Assembly: GCF_050947875.1 (NCBI RefSeq)
Contig: NC_134569.1
Coordinates: forward strand, 190,026,067 to 190,090,066
DNA length: 64,000 nucleotides
Source: Dermacentor variabilis
Taxonomy: Eukaryota > Arthropoda > Arachnida > Ixodida > Ixodidae
Direction of reading: 5' to 3'
The position numbers were made by a program, and so were the translations under genes. A model generated the notes under the pieces. That model did not search any database. It saw only the letters and a program-made list of their open reading frames with translations, and was not told where the DNA came from. Shown piece after piece: positions 21,701-32,429 of this stretch (positions within the stretch are counted from its first letter, which is position 1; every line of letters begins with the position of its first letter).

Positions 21701-22059
21701 AGTGTCTCAAAGAAATGAAGAAAATTTTCTTTTTTTCCTGGCGGTGGCCTATAGACAACTACGGTTAGTATCTTGCCAACGAGTAAGGCTAAACATTCCA
21801 CATCGTCATTCATGACGGATAGGTGAGGCAGCTTCTCACGTGTAAGTGTGTCCTTAAAGTATATAGCAAGGCCCCCTCCCTTCCTTACGCTACGGCACAA
21901 ATGCTCAGAATGGTACCCAGGTAGACACGGTACTTCATTTCCGTGAATCCAAGTCTCTGTGAACATTAGCATGTCAAATGATACAGTACACGAGCCTAGA
22001 AAGTGGGTAATGTCATCAACTTTATTGCTGATCCTCCTGCTATTGTATGCAGAAAGCAA
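18793..22059 (-). pseudogene. CR1/L2-like LINE ORF2 (endonuclease + reverse transcriptase), frameshifted
   Basis: Nearly complete ORF2 on the minus strand. The AP-endonuclease domain (22059-21163) has LMFTETWI, a GGGLAIYF motif, VIMGDINIDL and a SDISDHMPLF active-site box. The linker and RT (21139-19275) contain NYRPISVLPILSKIFE, STEEAL, FLNFKKAFDSIKYDILLHKLSRYGVRG, VPQGSILGPFLFLLYINDI and the catalytic YADDTN box, then FLGVWFQEHLSWNLHI and a C-terminal helical tail. The N residue in FLNF replaces the usual Asp of the first RT catalytic motif. Frameshifts are visible near 21150, at about 20444 (one extra base in a T/A run) and near 20190. The 3' end is a (ATTC)n tail at 18793-18834 rather than poly(A), as is usual for CR1/L2-type LINEs. 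ORF1 lies upstream at 22190-22870. Confidence 0.85.
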
Positions 22060-22189
22060 AAATTATTTTTGGAGAGAGAGAATTTAGAATTAAAAGCACC
22101 AATCGTGTAATGATTTATCTCATCTTCTAGCATGGCCATGACAAGAATGAGGGCCAAAAATGTTGAGGCGACGCTCCGCTCGAAAGTAA

Positions 22190-22870
22190 GCCACTATGAA
22201 TGCGCAGCCGTATCAGCACATATCTTACTCAGATCTGCTTGTGTGGCGACACGGATTACAGGCGAGCCTTCACCTCTTCTTGCCAAACTTTTCCCGCCGT
22301 TTGTCCAGACAAATTTCCAGTTTGCAGCTTTCTTTTTTTGGATTGCGGCTGAAAGCAGCGCCTTATTAGCTTGCGTGAGATTCTCGTTTATGTAAACAGG
22401 CGTCTTCGTCGTACTTCCAAGCACTGAACTGTCTATCCTTTGTTTTCTGCATTTAGACAAGAACGCGTTGCGTTTGCTCCGTCGCACAAAACGAGCAATA
22501 ATGCTCTGTGCACCCTACTGCGAGCCACGTACCCAGTGACACGTGTCAAGATCGGCTTCTTCGACAATCTCACCCACGCTTTTCCCAATTTTTTTTTATT
22601 GTGTTCACTGGATCTTCTCCCGCCAGTGCTCCTTTTATTTCGACATTATTGAGGCGCTGCTATTGCTCCAGTTCTTCACACTTCTGAACGAGCCTTTCGT
22701 TTTCGCTTTCAGTCCGCTATTCTGGTTTACAATGTCATGCATTTCCTTCCTGAGCTGTTTTATGTCATTGCAATGTCCGTACAGAAGGACACGCTGTCCT
22801 TCAGTTCCCCCATATCTGATCTGTAGTCTCGCTTAAAAATGTCAAATGCTCTCACTAATTCCCGGAGGTC
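22190..22870 (-). pseudogene. LINE ORF1 (coiled coil + baculovirus FP-like nucleic-acid-binding domain)
   Basis: ORF1 of the same LINE, minus strand. The upstream part (22870-22660) is rich in charged heptads (KQLRKEMHDIVNQNS, then ERLVQKCEELEQ). A stop follows CEELEQ, after which QRLNNVEIKGA continues. The C-terminal block (22487-22194) reads PVYINENLTQANKALL, KFVWTNGGKSLARRGEGSPVIRV, a pattern shared by ORF1 proteins of CR1/L2/I-group LINEs and related to the FP25-type domain (Baculo_FP). The protein is thought to coat element RNA as an RNP. It is broken by at least one stop and frameshifts. Confidence 0.7.
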
Positions 22871-23026
22871 TTTATATCCAATGCATCTTTTTCAGAATCG
22901 CCACCGGCGTCTTTTGCAACTCTCTTTGCCATCGCAAACACTTTTACAAACACTTTGCGCTAGGTTCGGCAGCAGTGCGCAGAAAGCAAATAACACCAAA
23001 AGATTTTTGTGAAACAAATGTCTCAC

Positions 23027-23295
23027 CTGTAAGGCAAAGCAAGATCCCTTAACTTGCGCGTCTTTCGAAGCGCCGCTGCCGAAGTGAGCGATAGACGCGC
23101 TGTTGCAGCTATATATCGCTGTCGGTTCCCTGGTGGCCTTCCTGGCTGTCGTCTCTGCGCAGATCCGTCGAGCAGGTCCGCCAGGCACGCAGGCTGGTAT
23201 GGTATGCCACGGAACCACACCTGTTTGTCTTGCGATGGCTGTAAGGCAAAGCAAGATCCCTTAACTTGCGCGTCTTTCGAAGCACCGCTGCCGAA
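23027..23295. repeat. Duplicated 57-bp segment (212-bp period) at LINE 5' end
   Basis: Positions 23027-23083 recur at 23239-23295 with one mismatch (CTGTAAGGCAAAGCAAG...CTGCCGAA). The repeat lies upstream of the LINE ORF1 on the minus strand, so it sits where 5'-UTR monomers would be. The 155 bp between copies appears only once in the window. The LINE 5' end is probably near 23440. Confidence 0.75.
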
Positions 23296-23439
23296 CTGCC
23301 GAACGAGAGCTAACACTCCCATAGAGCCCGGCGGCCCAATTGACTGCAGCGCTCCAAGCTGCCGGCGTTCATACCTGGTGCACACTTCCAGTTTCGGTTT
23401 TGAGCGCGCGTTTCGAACGCTAGCTGGTACGCGTCACGC

Positions 23440-25170
23440 CCACTGCGCTCGAAAAGTACCCGAAAAAGTAACTGTGTCACAGCACCCTGTGCGACTAGCG
23501 TACGCAAGAACTACCGAAATAAGTTAAAATAATATTGGTGCTCATAAAAATCGTCCCAAACATTTCCCAGTACGATTCATTAATTCAAGTTAACAGCGCC
23601 ACAACGGCCACGCTGTTTTTTGTTAACTGCGTCGCATGTCTAGCCTAGGTGCCGTGCCGTAAGCCTAATTGCTCGAAGTGCGTCGCAGACTGTCGAACAA
23701 CGTTTCTCACCTTGCCGTAGTCCAATAGTGCATTGGTGCAATGTCGAAGTTCAGAAGCAACGCAACAATTCGCCGGGAGCGCACCAAACCAGGCTAAATC
23801 CAAAAATAGAAAAACAGACAGACGCGAACAGTCAACGCTCATATGGGCGGCCGGTCTCTCTCGCTTCGGCGGTGTCTGACGAATAACGCATGCATCTGGC
23901 TCGTCATTCGCCGATTCGCCTGCAGCTAGGCAACGGAAGTAAGCCGCAAAGTTTAACTTAATTTATACACAGATATTTTTAATGCTGCGGGGAAAGAATA
24001 AAAAAATATGAAGCAATTCTGTTAATATCATTTCACGTTTTTTCGAGGCTCGCGGCAGGAAACGGTCGGCTTTAAAACTATAGCGGCGTTAAAACCACCG
24101 CGTAGCGTGCATAAACCTCACCTGATTCGGAGCTATTTAGGGGAGAGCGACGCACTCAGGTCATACTTTGCCACTGGTTTGCAGAATGACTGCCAATGAA
24201 CAGCGGATAGTGTACTTGTACCCCAACGTTTCTTTCTAGATACAGCCCCAACTACCAACAAAGTATCGTTCTGCCAACAGAGAAAATATTTCAATGCTTA
24301 ATCCACGCTTGTTGCTTCTAAAGTAATGCACAATGACTGGACTTTGGCCGTAACGGGAATGACCTAGATGCTGCTGCATAACAAACCGACGGCTAAAACA
24401 TATCCGTATGTTTGTGAAAGTTTCAATAAAGATTCTATGTATAACATAATGAATATGAAATAAGAAAAAGAAACACCACGATTGAAGAGCGCCCATTAGA
24501 AAAATATAGGGCTCAAATAAAACATCATGGTTACATTTCGGCACACGTTTCCAAGGAATGCTGGCGGCATTGTACACCTTGTCGTCCAGCGAAAAAAGGG
24601 AGGGAACGCCCAGGGAAACGAGTTGAACATTGACGGCGGCGTTGTAGCTCGCATTGCGAAGTAAAACCAAAAGGCCGATTCTTCATACCAGTCACTGGAG
24701 GCGAAGCCATAGAGAAAGACAAGCTAAGTTTTCAAGCTTAGCCTTGTTGAAAACTTGTGTGAGGACACTAAAACTGGATTCACAGAACGGTTTGAAATCC
24801 GCGGACGAGCATGACGTGGTTGAGCTGCTAGCAGCTTATCTGCTTTGTCTGTTTTCTTTGTGTGCTGCGTGACTGCGCGCAAGTGGCCGACGTAAAGTTC
24901 ATTCCAGACATTTGGTCCGCCATGTGAACCTTGTATGCGTAGAATATTTCGTCTCAAAAATACTGCGAGAGGGAAAGGTGCAGCGTTTACTGTGCCTGAC
25001 GCGATGAGTAATCGTGTTGGCGCACGCAGATTGTTCTGTTCGTCTGAGACGAAGCAGGACGCCTGCTTACAAGATGGCCCGTGTTCCATTCGAGTAACGG
25101 GAAAGACTTATTGTACTGAGCGTGGCACGCTACCGCCAGCGGGCTAATGCCTCACTTAGACGAAGACCAC
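23440..25170. other. No recognisable gene
   Basis: No coding similarity recognised. A minus-strand open frame at 24236-24670 and shorter frames around 24650-25090 have no motifs that I can name. Confidence 0.45.
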
Positions 25171-25174
25171 TGAA

Positions 25175-25390
25175 AACGCTGAATAGGATAATTCAGGCTT
25201 TTAGGAAGGAACGCCGCATAAAGGATGCTCCGCACAGGCGTATAACTCGAGCAACGAAAAAGGACCAAGATCGTAGATCGCAGTATCCTGGCTGCAGCGG
25301 CATTGAATCCGCGGACCACAGCCCGAGAAGTACAGCAGCAACTTGGTCTGAAGGTATGCAAGACGACCAAGGTAAATATGCCTGGTAGCG
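25175..25390 (+). pseudogene. Tc1/mariner transposase N-terminal fragment
   Basis: DNA-binding HTH region of a Tc1-type transposase, in two frames. First comes NRIIQAFRKERRIKDAPHRR followed by TRATKKDQDR (25180-25272). Then, after a frame change, NPRTTAREVQQQLGLKVCKTT. The R-x-T-T-A-x-x-D-x and V-Q-Q-x-L-G motifs are typical of the bipartite paired-like domain of Tc1 transposases. The catalytic domain is absent. A catalytic-domain remnant of a similar transposase lies 24 kb away (49345-50410), and there is no evidence that the two were ever joined. Confidence 0.65.
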
Positions 25391-25833
25391 AAGCTTCCAT
25401 AGAAGCCCATGTGTTCAAAACATCGCGGTTCGTCCGCGGTTCATGGGGCGTAGCGCCATCTGTGTGTGGAGGGAACACTTCACGCGGAAGAAAAATATTA
25501 TGCTGCCATGTCTATTCAAAACAGAAGTGACGTCATTTTGTTTTGGAAGCTGCGAAATTTTTGTTCGCCTGCCTTTAGAGCTATATAGTCAAACGCCCCG
25601 CCATTCGACTTGATTGGCGTTTCGAGCTTTCAGCGCGGAAAGCGATGTAGGAAAAGGCCAGCCGCACGGTTGTCGAAATAGTGCCCCTGCCCAGAACACT
25701 TTCTTTGGAGGTCGACGAAGGTATTGGTTGTAGAGTGCTGGTCCTATCTTCGGATGCCAGGCCCGTCGGCCAGCGCAGTCGCACGAAAACAATTATCTAG
25801 CGGTCGTAACTCACTGCTTTTGACTGAACAGGT
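25391..25833. other. No recognisable gene
   Basis: Left flank of Harbinger element 2. No coding or repeat structure recognised. Confidence 0.4.
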
Positions 25834-26013
25834 TAATGCCTCGTTCACACTGAGACAGGCGTCTGCAGCGGCGCGGAACCTAGTATTGCGGCAGCGAGAT
25901 CAGGCCGGAATAGCCCTTTCCGCGCCGATCGCCCCGGACCGATTTATGCGGCAGCTGCCGCCGGATTGCCTCGCCGCCGACCAATTGGGGAGCGCGAAAC
26001 AGAACTTAAAAAG

Positions 26014-27202
26014 ATGGCGGCTGAGTTTCACGGCATGTCGCAGTCGTCAAAGTCCGCCGCGACATCCACATCCAAAATGCTAATCGAACTGGTGTGCAAC
26101 CACCCAATTTTTTACGATAAGCGCCACTTGAAGCACAACGACGTGCTGAAGGACGACTTATGGCACAAGATCGGTCGAGAGATTGATTTAAGTGGTAAGT
26201 GCATGTTCTGCGATCTTTGTTTCTTGATGATTTACGAGTGCTAGCTGAGCATTGCGATGCTAGAGCTTTGCGCTAGGGTCAGTGGCGTAGCAAAAGCGGG
26301 GGGGGGGGTGCAGGGGGCGAGTGGGTACGGGGGGATGTCATATACCTCTAAAGACACCCTTTCCGCCGGCTACACCCTGGAGGGTGGGGGGGTTGACAAA
26401 AGACCTATGGGCCCCGGTTGCCAGACGACCTAGCTACGCCACTAGCTAGGGTATCAGAAAAGTTCTGCAGTCGTCCATAAGAAATTGTCTCAACGCTTTT
26501 TGTTCGGCTAGCAAACGCGTTTTTTTTTTTTTGTTTGTTTGACGGCCTGCCAGCCAAGTGCACGAGTGTGCCTAGCACGCTGCTTACATTCTCTGAATGT
26601 AAACTCTACAACCACGATATTGTAGCGATGCCTTTTCCCGATGCTAATGCCTTTCGGCGCTTTTCGCGTTCGCGAGTGGTCAAGAGATCCTCCGACTCGG
26701 GCGGAGCGTCGAACGAGACATTTGGCAGAGTCATTGGCCATAGTAATTACATTGTGCTCTATGGCGTTTTCCTTCAGTTAGTATCGTTAGTATTTTTTAA
26801 TATATATTCTCCAAGGAAAATACTTTTTAATTAATGGTAGCCTAACATTGCACACATAGTCTTCCACAGCTACATTCACTTATTGGCATGATAACAGTGC
26901 ATGCACTAAATGTTAATGATACCGATATAAGGAAGTGTTACGATTTCACCTGTGAATGGTTAATTACATCTTTAACCACAGCTGCACCTCTGCACGCATG
27001 TGTCAATAAAAAAAATGAAATCTTTGCAGGAATGGCACCTCAAAACAATTTTAAAAACTTAAAAGGACACGTTCCAGAAGCATCGGAATAAAATAAAGGA
27101 CTCTAGGAGAAGTGGAGCAGGTGCGGCTGACGTGTCAACAGTGAAGTGGGTCCACTTCAAAGCAATGTTGTCTCTAATGGGCCCGGTGATGCAAGACCAG
27201 AT
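26014..27202 (+). pseudogene. MADF-domain protein, ORF1 of Harbinger element 2 (first two exons)
   Basis: Exon 1 (26014-26194) begins at an ATG and ends at an AGTG|GTAAGT donor. It encodes MLIELVCNHPIFYDKRHLKHN, then DDLWHKIGREIDLSG. This is the first half of a MADF (Alcohol dehydrogenase transcription factor 1/Myb-SANT-like) domain: L-I-x-L-V-x-x-H-P-x-x-Y-D, D-x-x-W-x-x-I. Exon 2 (27030-27202) follows a TTTGCAG acceptor and completes it with NFKNLK and, after one extra base in an A run near 27060, DTFQKHRNKIKDSRRSG and a WVHFKAML helix. It ends at a GAT|GTAAGC donor. MADF proteins act as DNA-binding partners of Harbinger transposases and also as host regulators. The element's terminal repeats enclose it, so I assign it to the transposon. 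The frameshift suggests inactivity. Confidence 0.75.
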
Positions 27203-28305
27203 GTAAGCTCAGCATAAGTGTTTTCGGCTACTTTTATTACGTCAATTTCAATTACAAGCAGGATATAAACAAAATAATTACAAAAAAGCACATGCATACA
27301 TCCTGTCGGCACAAAATGCTTTCTATTTTACATACACACAGTTGGTTTAACTTGCAAGACAAATGTATATTGAATGCACTGCAACGGAGACAAAAATGAA
27401 TGACTTGGCATCAAAGTACAACAGTAGTACACAATTGGTGGCGCAGTGTTTCCAGAGAATTAACATTGTGACCATGTAAAGCGAATAATTGTAAATACCT
27501 GCGCAAAGATTAATGAATAACCTTTATATAAGTGGCGATGTGAGGAGGAGGAAGTAAAGTTCGAAAATATGCTACTGTTATCATTTATTCATCATGAAAA
27601 AATCATCTAGTAGTACTTCGGTATTCATTAGTGATTGTTCATGCATGTGTATTTCATCACAGCAGTTAATATTTAAGTGTTAGTTTATGCAAAAAGTGAG
27701 GATGGGGACAACATATCAATACTTAGGAAATATTTAGCTTTAGAAGAGGAGGAAGTGCGTGTTCTGCGATCTTTGTTTCTTGATCATTTACAAGTGCGAG
27801 CTGAGCATTGCGAAGCTAGAGCTTTGCGCTAGGGTATCATAAAAGCTCTGAAGTCGTCTATAAGAAGTTCGCAACGCTTGTTGCTCGGCTAGCGAACGCG
27901 TTTGTTTTTGTTTGACGGCCTGCCAGCCGAGTGCACCTAGCGCGCTGTTTACATTCTCTGAATGTAAACAGCGCAGGGCCACAATATTGTAGCGATGCTT
28001 TTTCCCGATGCGAATGCCTTTCGGCGCTTTTCGCGTTCGCGAGTGGTCAAGAGATCCTGCGACTCGGGCGCAGCGTCGAACGAGACATTTGGCAAACGAG
28101 TCATAGGCGAAAGTAATTACATTGTGCACTATGGTATTTTCCTTCAGTCAGTTCTTTTAAAATAGATTCTCCAAGGAAATTACTTTTTAATGAATGTGTA
28201 GCCTGACTTTGCACACATAGTCTTCTACAGCTACATTAATTTATTGGCATGATAACGGTGCACGCAGTAAATGTTAATCATACCGATATAAGGAAGTGTT
28301 ACGAT
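26195..28305 (+). repeat. Tandem segmental duplication in the MADF intron region
   Basis: 26195-26945, starting at the exon 1 donor, is repeated at about 27755-28305. Shared blocks include TGTTCTGCGATCTTTGTTTC, the GACGGCCTGCCAGCC block, and GATACCGATATAAGGAAGTG. The first copy contains a 165-bp MITE (26280-26444) that the second lacks. Exon 2 lies between the copies. Confidence 0.85.
26280..26444. mobile_element. hAT-type MITE, 165 bp, with perfect 8-bp target duplication
   Basis: The ends CAGTGGCGTAGC and GCTACGCCACTA are inverted repeats (11 of 12). GCTAGGGT flanks both sides (26272-26279 and 26445-26452). The duplicated paralogous segment near 27830 has the empty site GCTAGGGTATCA with a single GCTAGGGT. 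An 8-bp duplication and CAGTGGCGTA ends fit the hAT superfamily. The interior is G-rich and non-coding. Confidence 0.85.
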
Positions 28306-28953
28306 TGATGCTCCAGAAAGAGTAATTCAGAGGTCAAGCGGGATGTCTTCATCTTCTGTTGGTTGATGACGATCTCCGGTCTGCGTGGTTGGCGCCCCTG
28401 TTCCAGTGCACCGCTGAGCGCGGCTGCTCGTCGGGCATGATCCACCAGCCTACGTGGGAGGCTAGGGTTGCCGCTGGAGAGCCCGCTCTCCCACTACTCC
28501 GCACTCGGATTTTCTATTTTGTGGAATGCCTTATTCGTATTGCACTCCCATGTGATGCGATAAAGTGTGGGTATTGCGCCACACCACGGGCACATGTCCC
28601 TGTATTGACTTGGGAACATTTTGCTGAGTATATGTAAATTTGGGGAAGTTCCTATCTCCAGCTTTCGCCAGTACACTGCCTGTTGTTGAGTGAGTGTATT
28701 GTGGGGCGGGGGATATCTCATCCTCGTCGATGTGAACATATGTCAGTAGTCATGCATTTACACTTTTGGAGCTCCAGAGCAACACGCACGTATGATGCAG
28801 TGGCAAAGCTAAATATATCCTAAGTATTGATATCTTGGTCCCATCCTTACTTTTTGCATAAACTAACACTTAAAGAGTAACTGCTCTGGTGAACTACACA
28901 TGCATGAACAATCACTAATGAATAACGAAGTACTACTAGATGATTTTTGCATG
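27593..28953. repeat. Inverted repeat, arms about 147 bp (27593-27739 and 28805-28953)
   Basis: The left arm (CATGAAAAAATCATC ... AAATATTTAGCTT) recurs in reverse complement at 28805-28953 with roughly ten percent divergence. Shared blocks include ACATGCATGAACAATCACTA and TTTTTGCATAAACTAACACTTAAA. It encloses the second duplication copy and a LINE fragment, and it abuts the 5' end of the RTE LINE. Confidence 0.8.
28335..28739 (-). pseudogene. C-terminal fragment of an RNase H-type (I-like) LINE
   Basis: Minus-strand reading gives RMRYPPPHNTLTQQQAVYWRKLEIGT, then CPWCGAIPTLYRITWEC. This parallels the zinc-ribbon end of the LINE at 55370-57357 (YPPPHPQLTREEAVIFRKLQTGT ... CAFCSTLNTLYCMVWEC). 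The cysteines of the CxxC...C motif are kept. Only the last hundred or so residues remain. Confidence 0.6.
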
Positions 28954-28955
28954 AT

Positions 28956-31705
28956 CAATCATAGCAGTAGCATAATAGGGCTCAGTGAAGTTAGCAGGCC
29001 TAAAGAAGCATATACAGTGCTAAAAAGCGGGCACGTCCTGTGCTACCGGGGCTTAGCGGAGAGAAGAGAACTAGGAGTCTGATTCCTGATTAATAAGAAT
29101 ATAGCTGGTAACATACAGGAATTCTACAGCATTAACGAGAGGGTGGCAGGTCTTGTTGTGAAACTTAATAAGAGGTACAAAATGAAGATTGTACATGTCT
29201 ACGCCCCTACATCCAGTCATGATGACCAGGAAGTCGACAGCTTCTATGAAGACGTGGAATCGGCGATGGGTAGAGTGAAAACTAAATACACTATACTAAT
29301 GGGCGACTTTAATGCCAAGGTAGGCAAGAAGCAGGCTGGAGACGAGGCAGTGGGGAAATATGGCATAGGCACTAGGAATAGCAGGGGAGAGTTATTAGTA
29401 GAGTTTGCGGAACAGAATAATATGAGGATAATGAATACCTTCATCCGCAAGCGGGACAGCCGAAAGTGGACCTGGAGGAGCCCGAACGGCGAGACTAGAA
29501 ATAAAATAGACTTCATAGTCTGCGCTAACCCTGGCATCATACAAGATGTGGACGTCCTCGGCAAGGTGCGCTGCAGTGACCACAGGATGGTAAGAACTCG
29601 AATTAGCCTAGACCTGAGGAGGGAACGGAAGAAACTGGTACATAAGAAGCCGATTAATGAGGTAGCGGTAAGAGGGAAAATAGAGGAATTCCAGATCAAG
29701 CTACAGAACAGGTATTCGGCTTTAACTCCGGAAGAGGACCTTAGTGTTGAAGCAATGAACGACAATCTTGTGGGCATCATTGAGGAGTGTGCAATGGAAG
29801 TCGGTGGCAACTCCGTTAGGCAGGATACCAGCTAACTATCGCAGGAGACGAAAGATCTGATCAAGAAACGCCAATGTATGAAATCATCTAACCCTACAGC
29901 TAGAATAGAACTGGCAGAACTTTCGAAGTTAATCAACAAGCGTAAGACAGCTGACATAAGGAAGCATAATATGGATAGAATTGAACATGCTCTCAGGAAC
30001 GGAGGAAGCCTAAAAACAGTGAAGAAGAAACTAGGAATTGGCAAGAATCAGATTTATGCGTTAAGAGACAAAGCCGGCGATATCATTACTAATATGGATG
30101 AGATAGTTCAAGTGGATGAGGATTTCTATAGAGATTTATACAGTACCAGTGGCACCCTCGACGATAATGGAAGAGAAATTAGTCCAGAGGAATTCGAAAT
30201 CCCAAAGGTAACGCCGGAAGAAGTAAAGAAAGCCTTGGGAGATATGCAAAGGGGGAAGGCAGCTGGGGAGGATCAGGTAACAACAGATTTGTTGAAGGAT
30301 GGTGGACAGATTGTTCTAGAGAAACTGGCCACCCTGTATACGCAACGCCTCATGACCTCGAGCGTACCTGAATCTTGGAAGAACGCTAACATAATCCTAA
30401 TCCATAAGAAAGGGGACGCCAAAGACTTGTAAAATTATAGACCGATCAGCTTACCCTCCGTTGCCTACAAGCTATTTACTAAGGTAATCGCAAATAGAAT
30501 CAGGAACACCTTAGACTTCTGTCAAGCAAAGGACCAGGCAGGATTCCGTAAAGGCTACTCAACAATAGATCATATTCACACTATCAATCAGGTGATAGAG
30601 AAATGTGCGGCATATAACTAACCCTTATATATAGCTTTCATTGATTACGAGAAAGCGTTTGATTGTGTCGAAACCTGAGCAGTCATAGAGGCATTACGGA
30701 ATCAGGGTGTACACGTGCCGTATGTAAAAATGCTGAAAGATATCTATAGCGGCTCCACAGCCACCGTAGTCCTCCATAAAGCAAGCAACAAAATACCAAT
30801 AAAGAAAGGCGTCAGGCAGGGAGATACGATATCTGCAATGATATTCACAGCGTGTTTACAGCAGGTATTCAGAGACCTGGATTGGGAAGAATTGGGGATA
30901 AAAGTTAATGGAGAATACCTTAGTAACTTGCGATTCGCTGATGATATTGCCTTGCTTAGTAACTCAGGGGACCAATTGCAATGCATGCTCACTGACCTGG
31001 AGAGGCAAAGCAGAAGAGTGGGTCTAAAAATTAATCTGCAGAAAACTAAAGTAATGCTTAACAGTCTCTGAAGAGAACAGCAATTTACAATAGCCAGCGA
31101 GGCACTGGAAGTCGTAAGGGAATACATCTACTTAGGGCAGGTAGTGACGGCGGATCCGGATCATGAGACGGAAATAATCAGAATAAGAATGGGCTGGAGT
31201 GCGTTTGGCAGGCATTCCCAAATCATGAACAGCAGATTGCCATTATCCCTCAAGAGAAAAGTATATAATAGCTGTGTCTTACCAGTACTCACATACGGGG
31301 CAGAAACCTGGAGGCTTACGAAAAGGGTTCTACTCAAATTGAGGACGACGCAACGAGCTATGGAAAGAAGAATGATAGGTGTAACGTTAAGGGATAAGAG
31401 CAGATTGGGTGAGGAAACAAACGCGAGTTAATGACATCTTAGTTGAAATCAAGAAAAAGAAATGTGCATGGGCAGGACATGTAATGAGGAGGGAAGATAA
31501 CCGATGGTCATTAAGGGTTACGGACTGGATCCCAAGGGAAGGGAAGCGTAGCAGGGGGCGGCAGAAAGTTAGGTGGGCGGATGAGATTAAGAAGTTTGCA
31601 GGCATGGCATGGTCACAATTAGTACACGACCGGGGTTGTTGGAGAAGTATGGGAGAGGCCTTTGCCCTGTAGTGGACGTAACCAGGCTGATGATGATGAT
31701 GATTT
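28956..31705 (+). pseudogene. RTE-clade LINE, nearly full ORF with several stops
   Basis: Plus-strand non-LTR retrotransposon. The endonuclease (about 28960-29835) has IIGLSEV, VHVYAPTSSHDDQEVDSFYEDVE, LMGDFNAKVG, KYGIGTRNSRGELLVEFA, RKWTWRSPNGETRNKIDFI and a CSDHRMV catalytic box. The RT (30200-31430) contains RPISLPSVAYKLFTKVI, AGFRKGYST, IAFIDYEKAFD, VRQGDTISAMIFT and the FADDIALL catalytic motif. The tail has CAWAGHVMRREDNRW and RSRGRQKVRWADEIKKFAG. Stops interrupt at about 29080, 30430, 30618, 30676 and 31069, and a frameshift lies near 31405. The 3' end is a (TGA)n run at 31688-31703. RTE elements end this way rather than in poly(A). BovB-like affinity is likely by motif but not tested. 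Confidence 0.85.
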
Positions 31706-32429
31706 TCGAAGTTGACCATGAAATGATTTGCGTAACGGAAGGCATGGTAAACATAATTATCATGCTTTTTATTTTTTTTCAGCATCTGCACAAACATTGA
31801 TTTCCCGAGTCGTGAAGGGTAAGTTGAAAGGCACCATCTCACAGCACTTCGACAAAAAAAATTAAAAAATAAAGATACACAAAGCTAGCAATGAAGCCCG
31901 AATTTTTTTCTATCCGGGCAAACAATTTTAGTGATAATAAAAAGCAACGATGTGCAGGAACTTTTGGTCAGAGCGGTTTAACTTACTTGAAACATAAAAT
32001 ATTATCTACTGAACCGAAAGGGGATTTTACTGCACACCAGTGTTGTCTGATGCCAGTTAAAAATCGCCTGCACCTGAAGAGGACAACGTCTAACAATAAC
32101 CACGTTTAATTTCAGCACAGGTTTGTCAACAAGGTGTAGGCTACTATAAAAGGATATTTTTTACACTTCAACAAGGCAGCCCTTGTTGCCCGAGGCCAAT
32201 TCAATCTCTCTGACTGGAAGAGCCTTCTCATCGCGACTTGAAGCGCGCATTTGAACCACATAAGATCCCATTTTCATGGAGACGGAAAGCAACAAAACGG
32301 AGTCTGCACTGTGAACATTACTCTTCAGCAGGTCCTCGCAATATGGGGTTACATAGAATTTGTGTGGATGGCTTCATACTGACATATAAACTGAAAATTG
32401 CACATGCACTTAACACGTACTTTTGATCT

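Noticed and set aside
24236..24722. Possible host exon on the minus strand
   Set aside because: The frame is open, but I could not match it to a protein family and the splice sites are ambiguous.
31783..31818. A 36-nt exon between AG and GT sites after the RTE LINE
   Set aside because: Too short and in no recognisable frame relative to the MADF exons.
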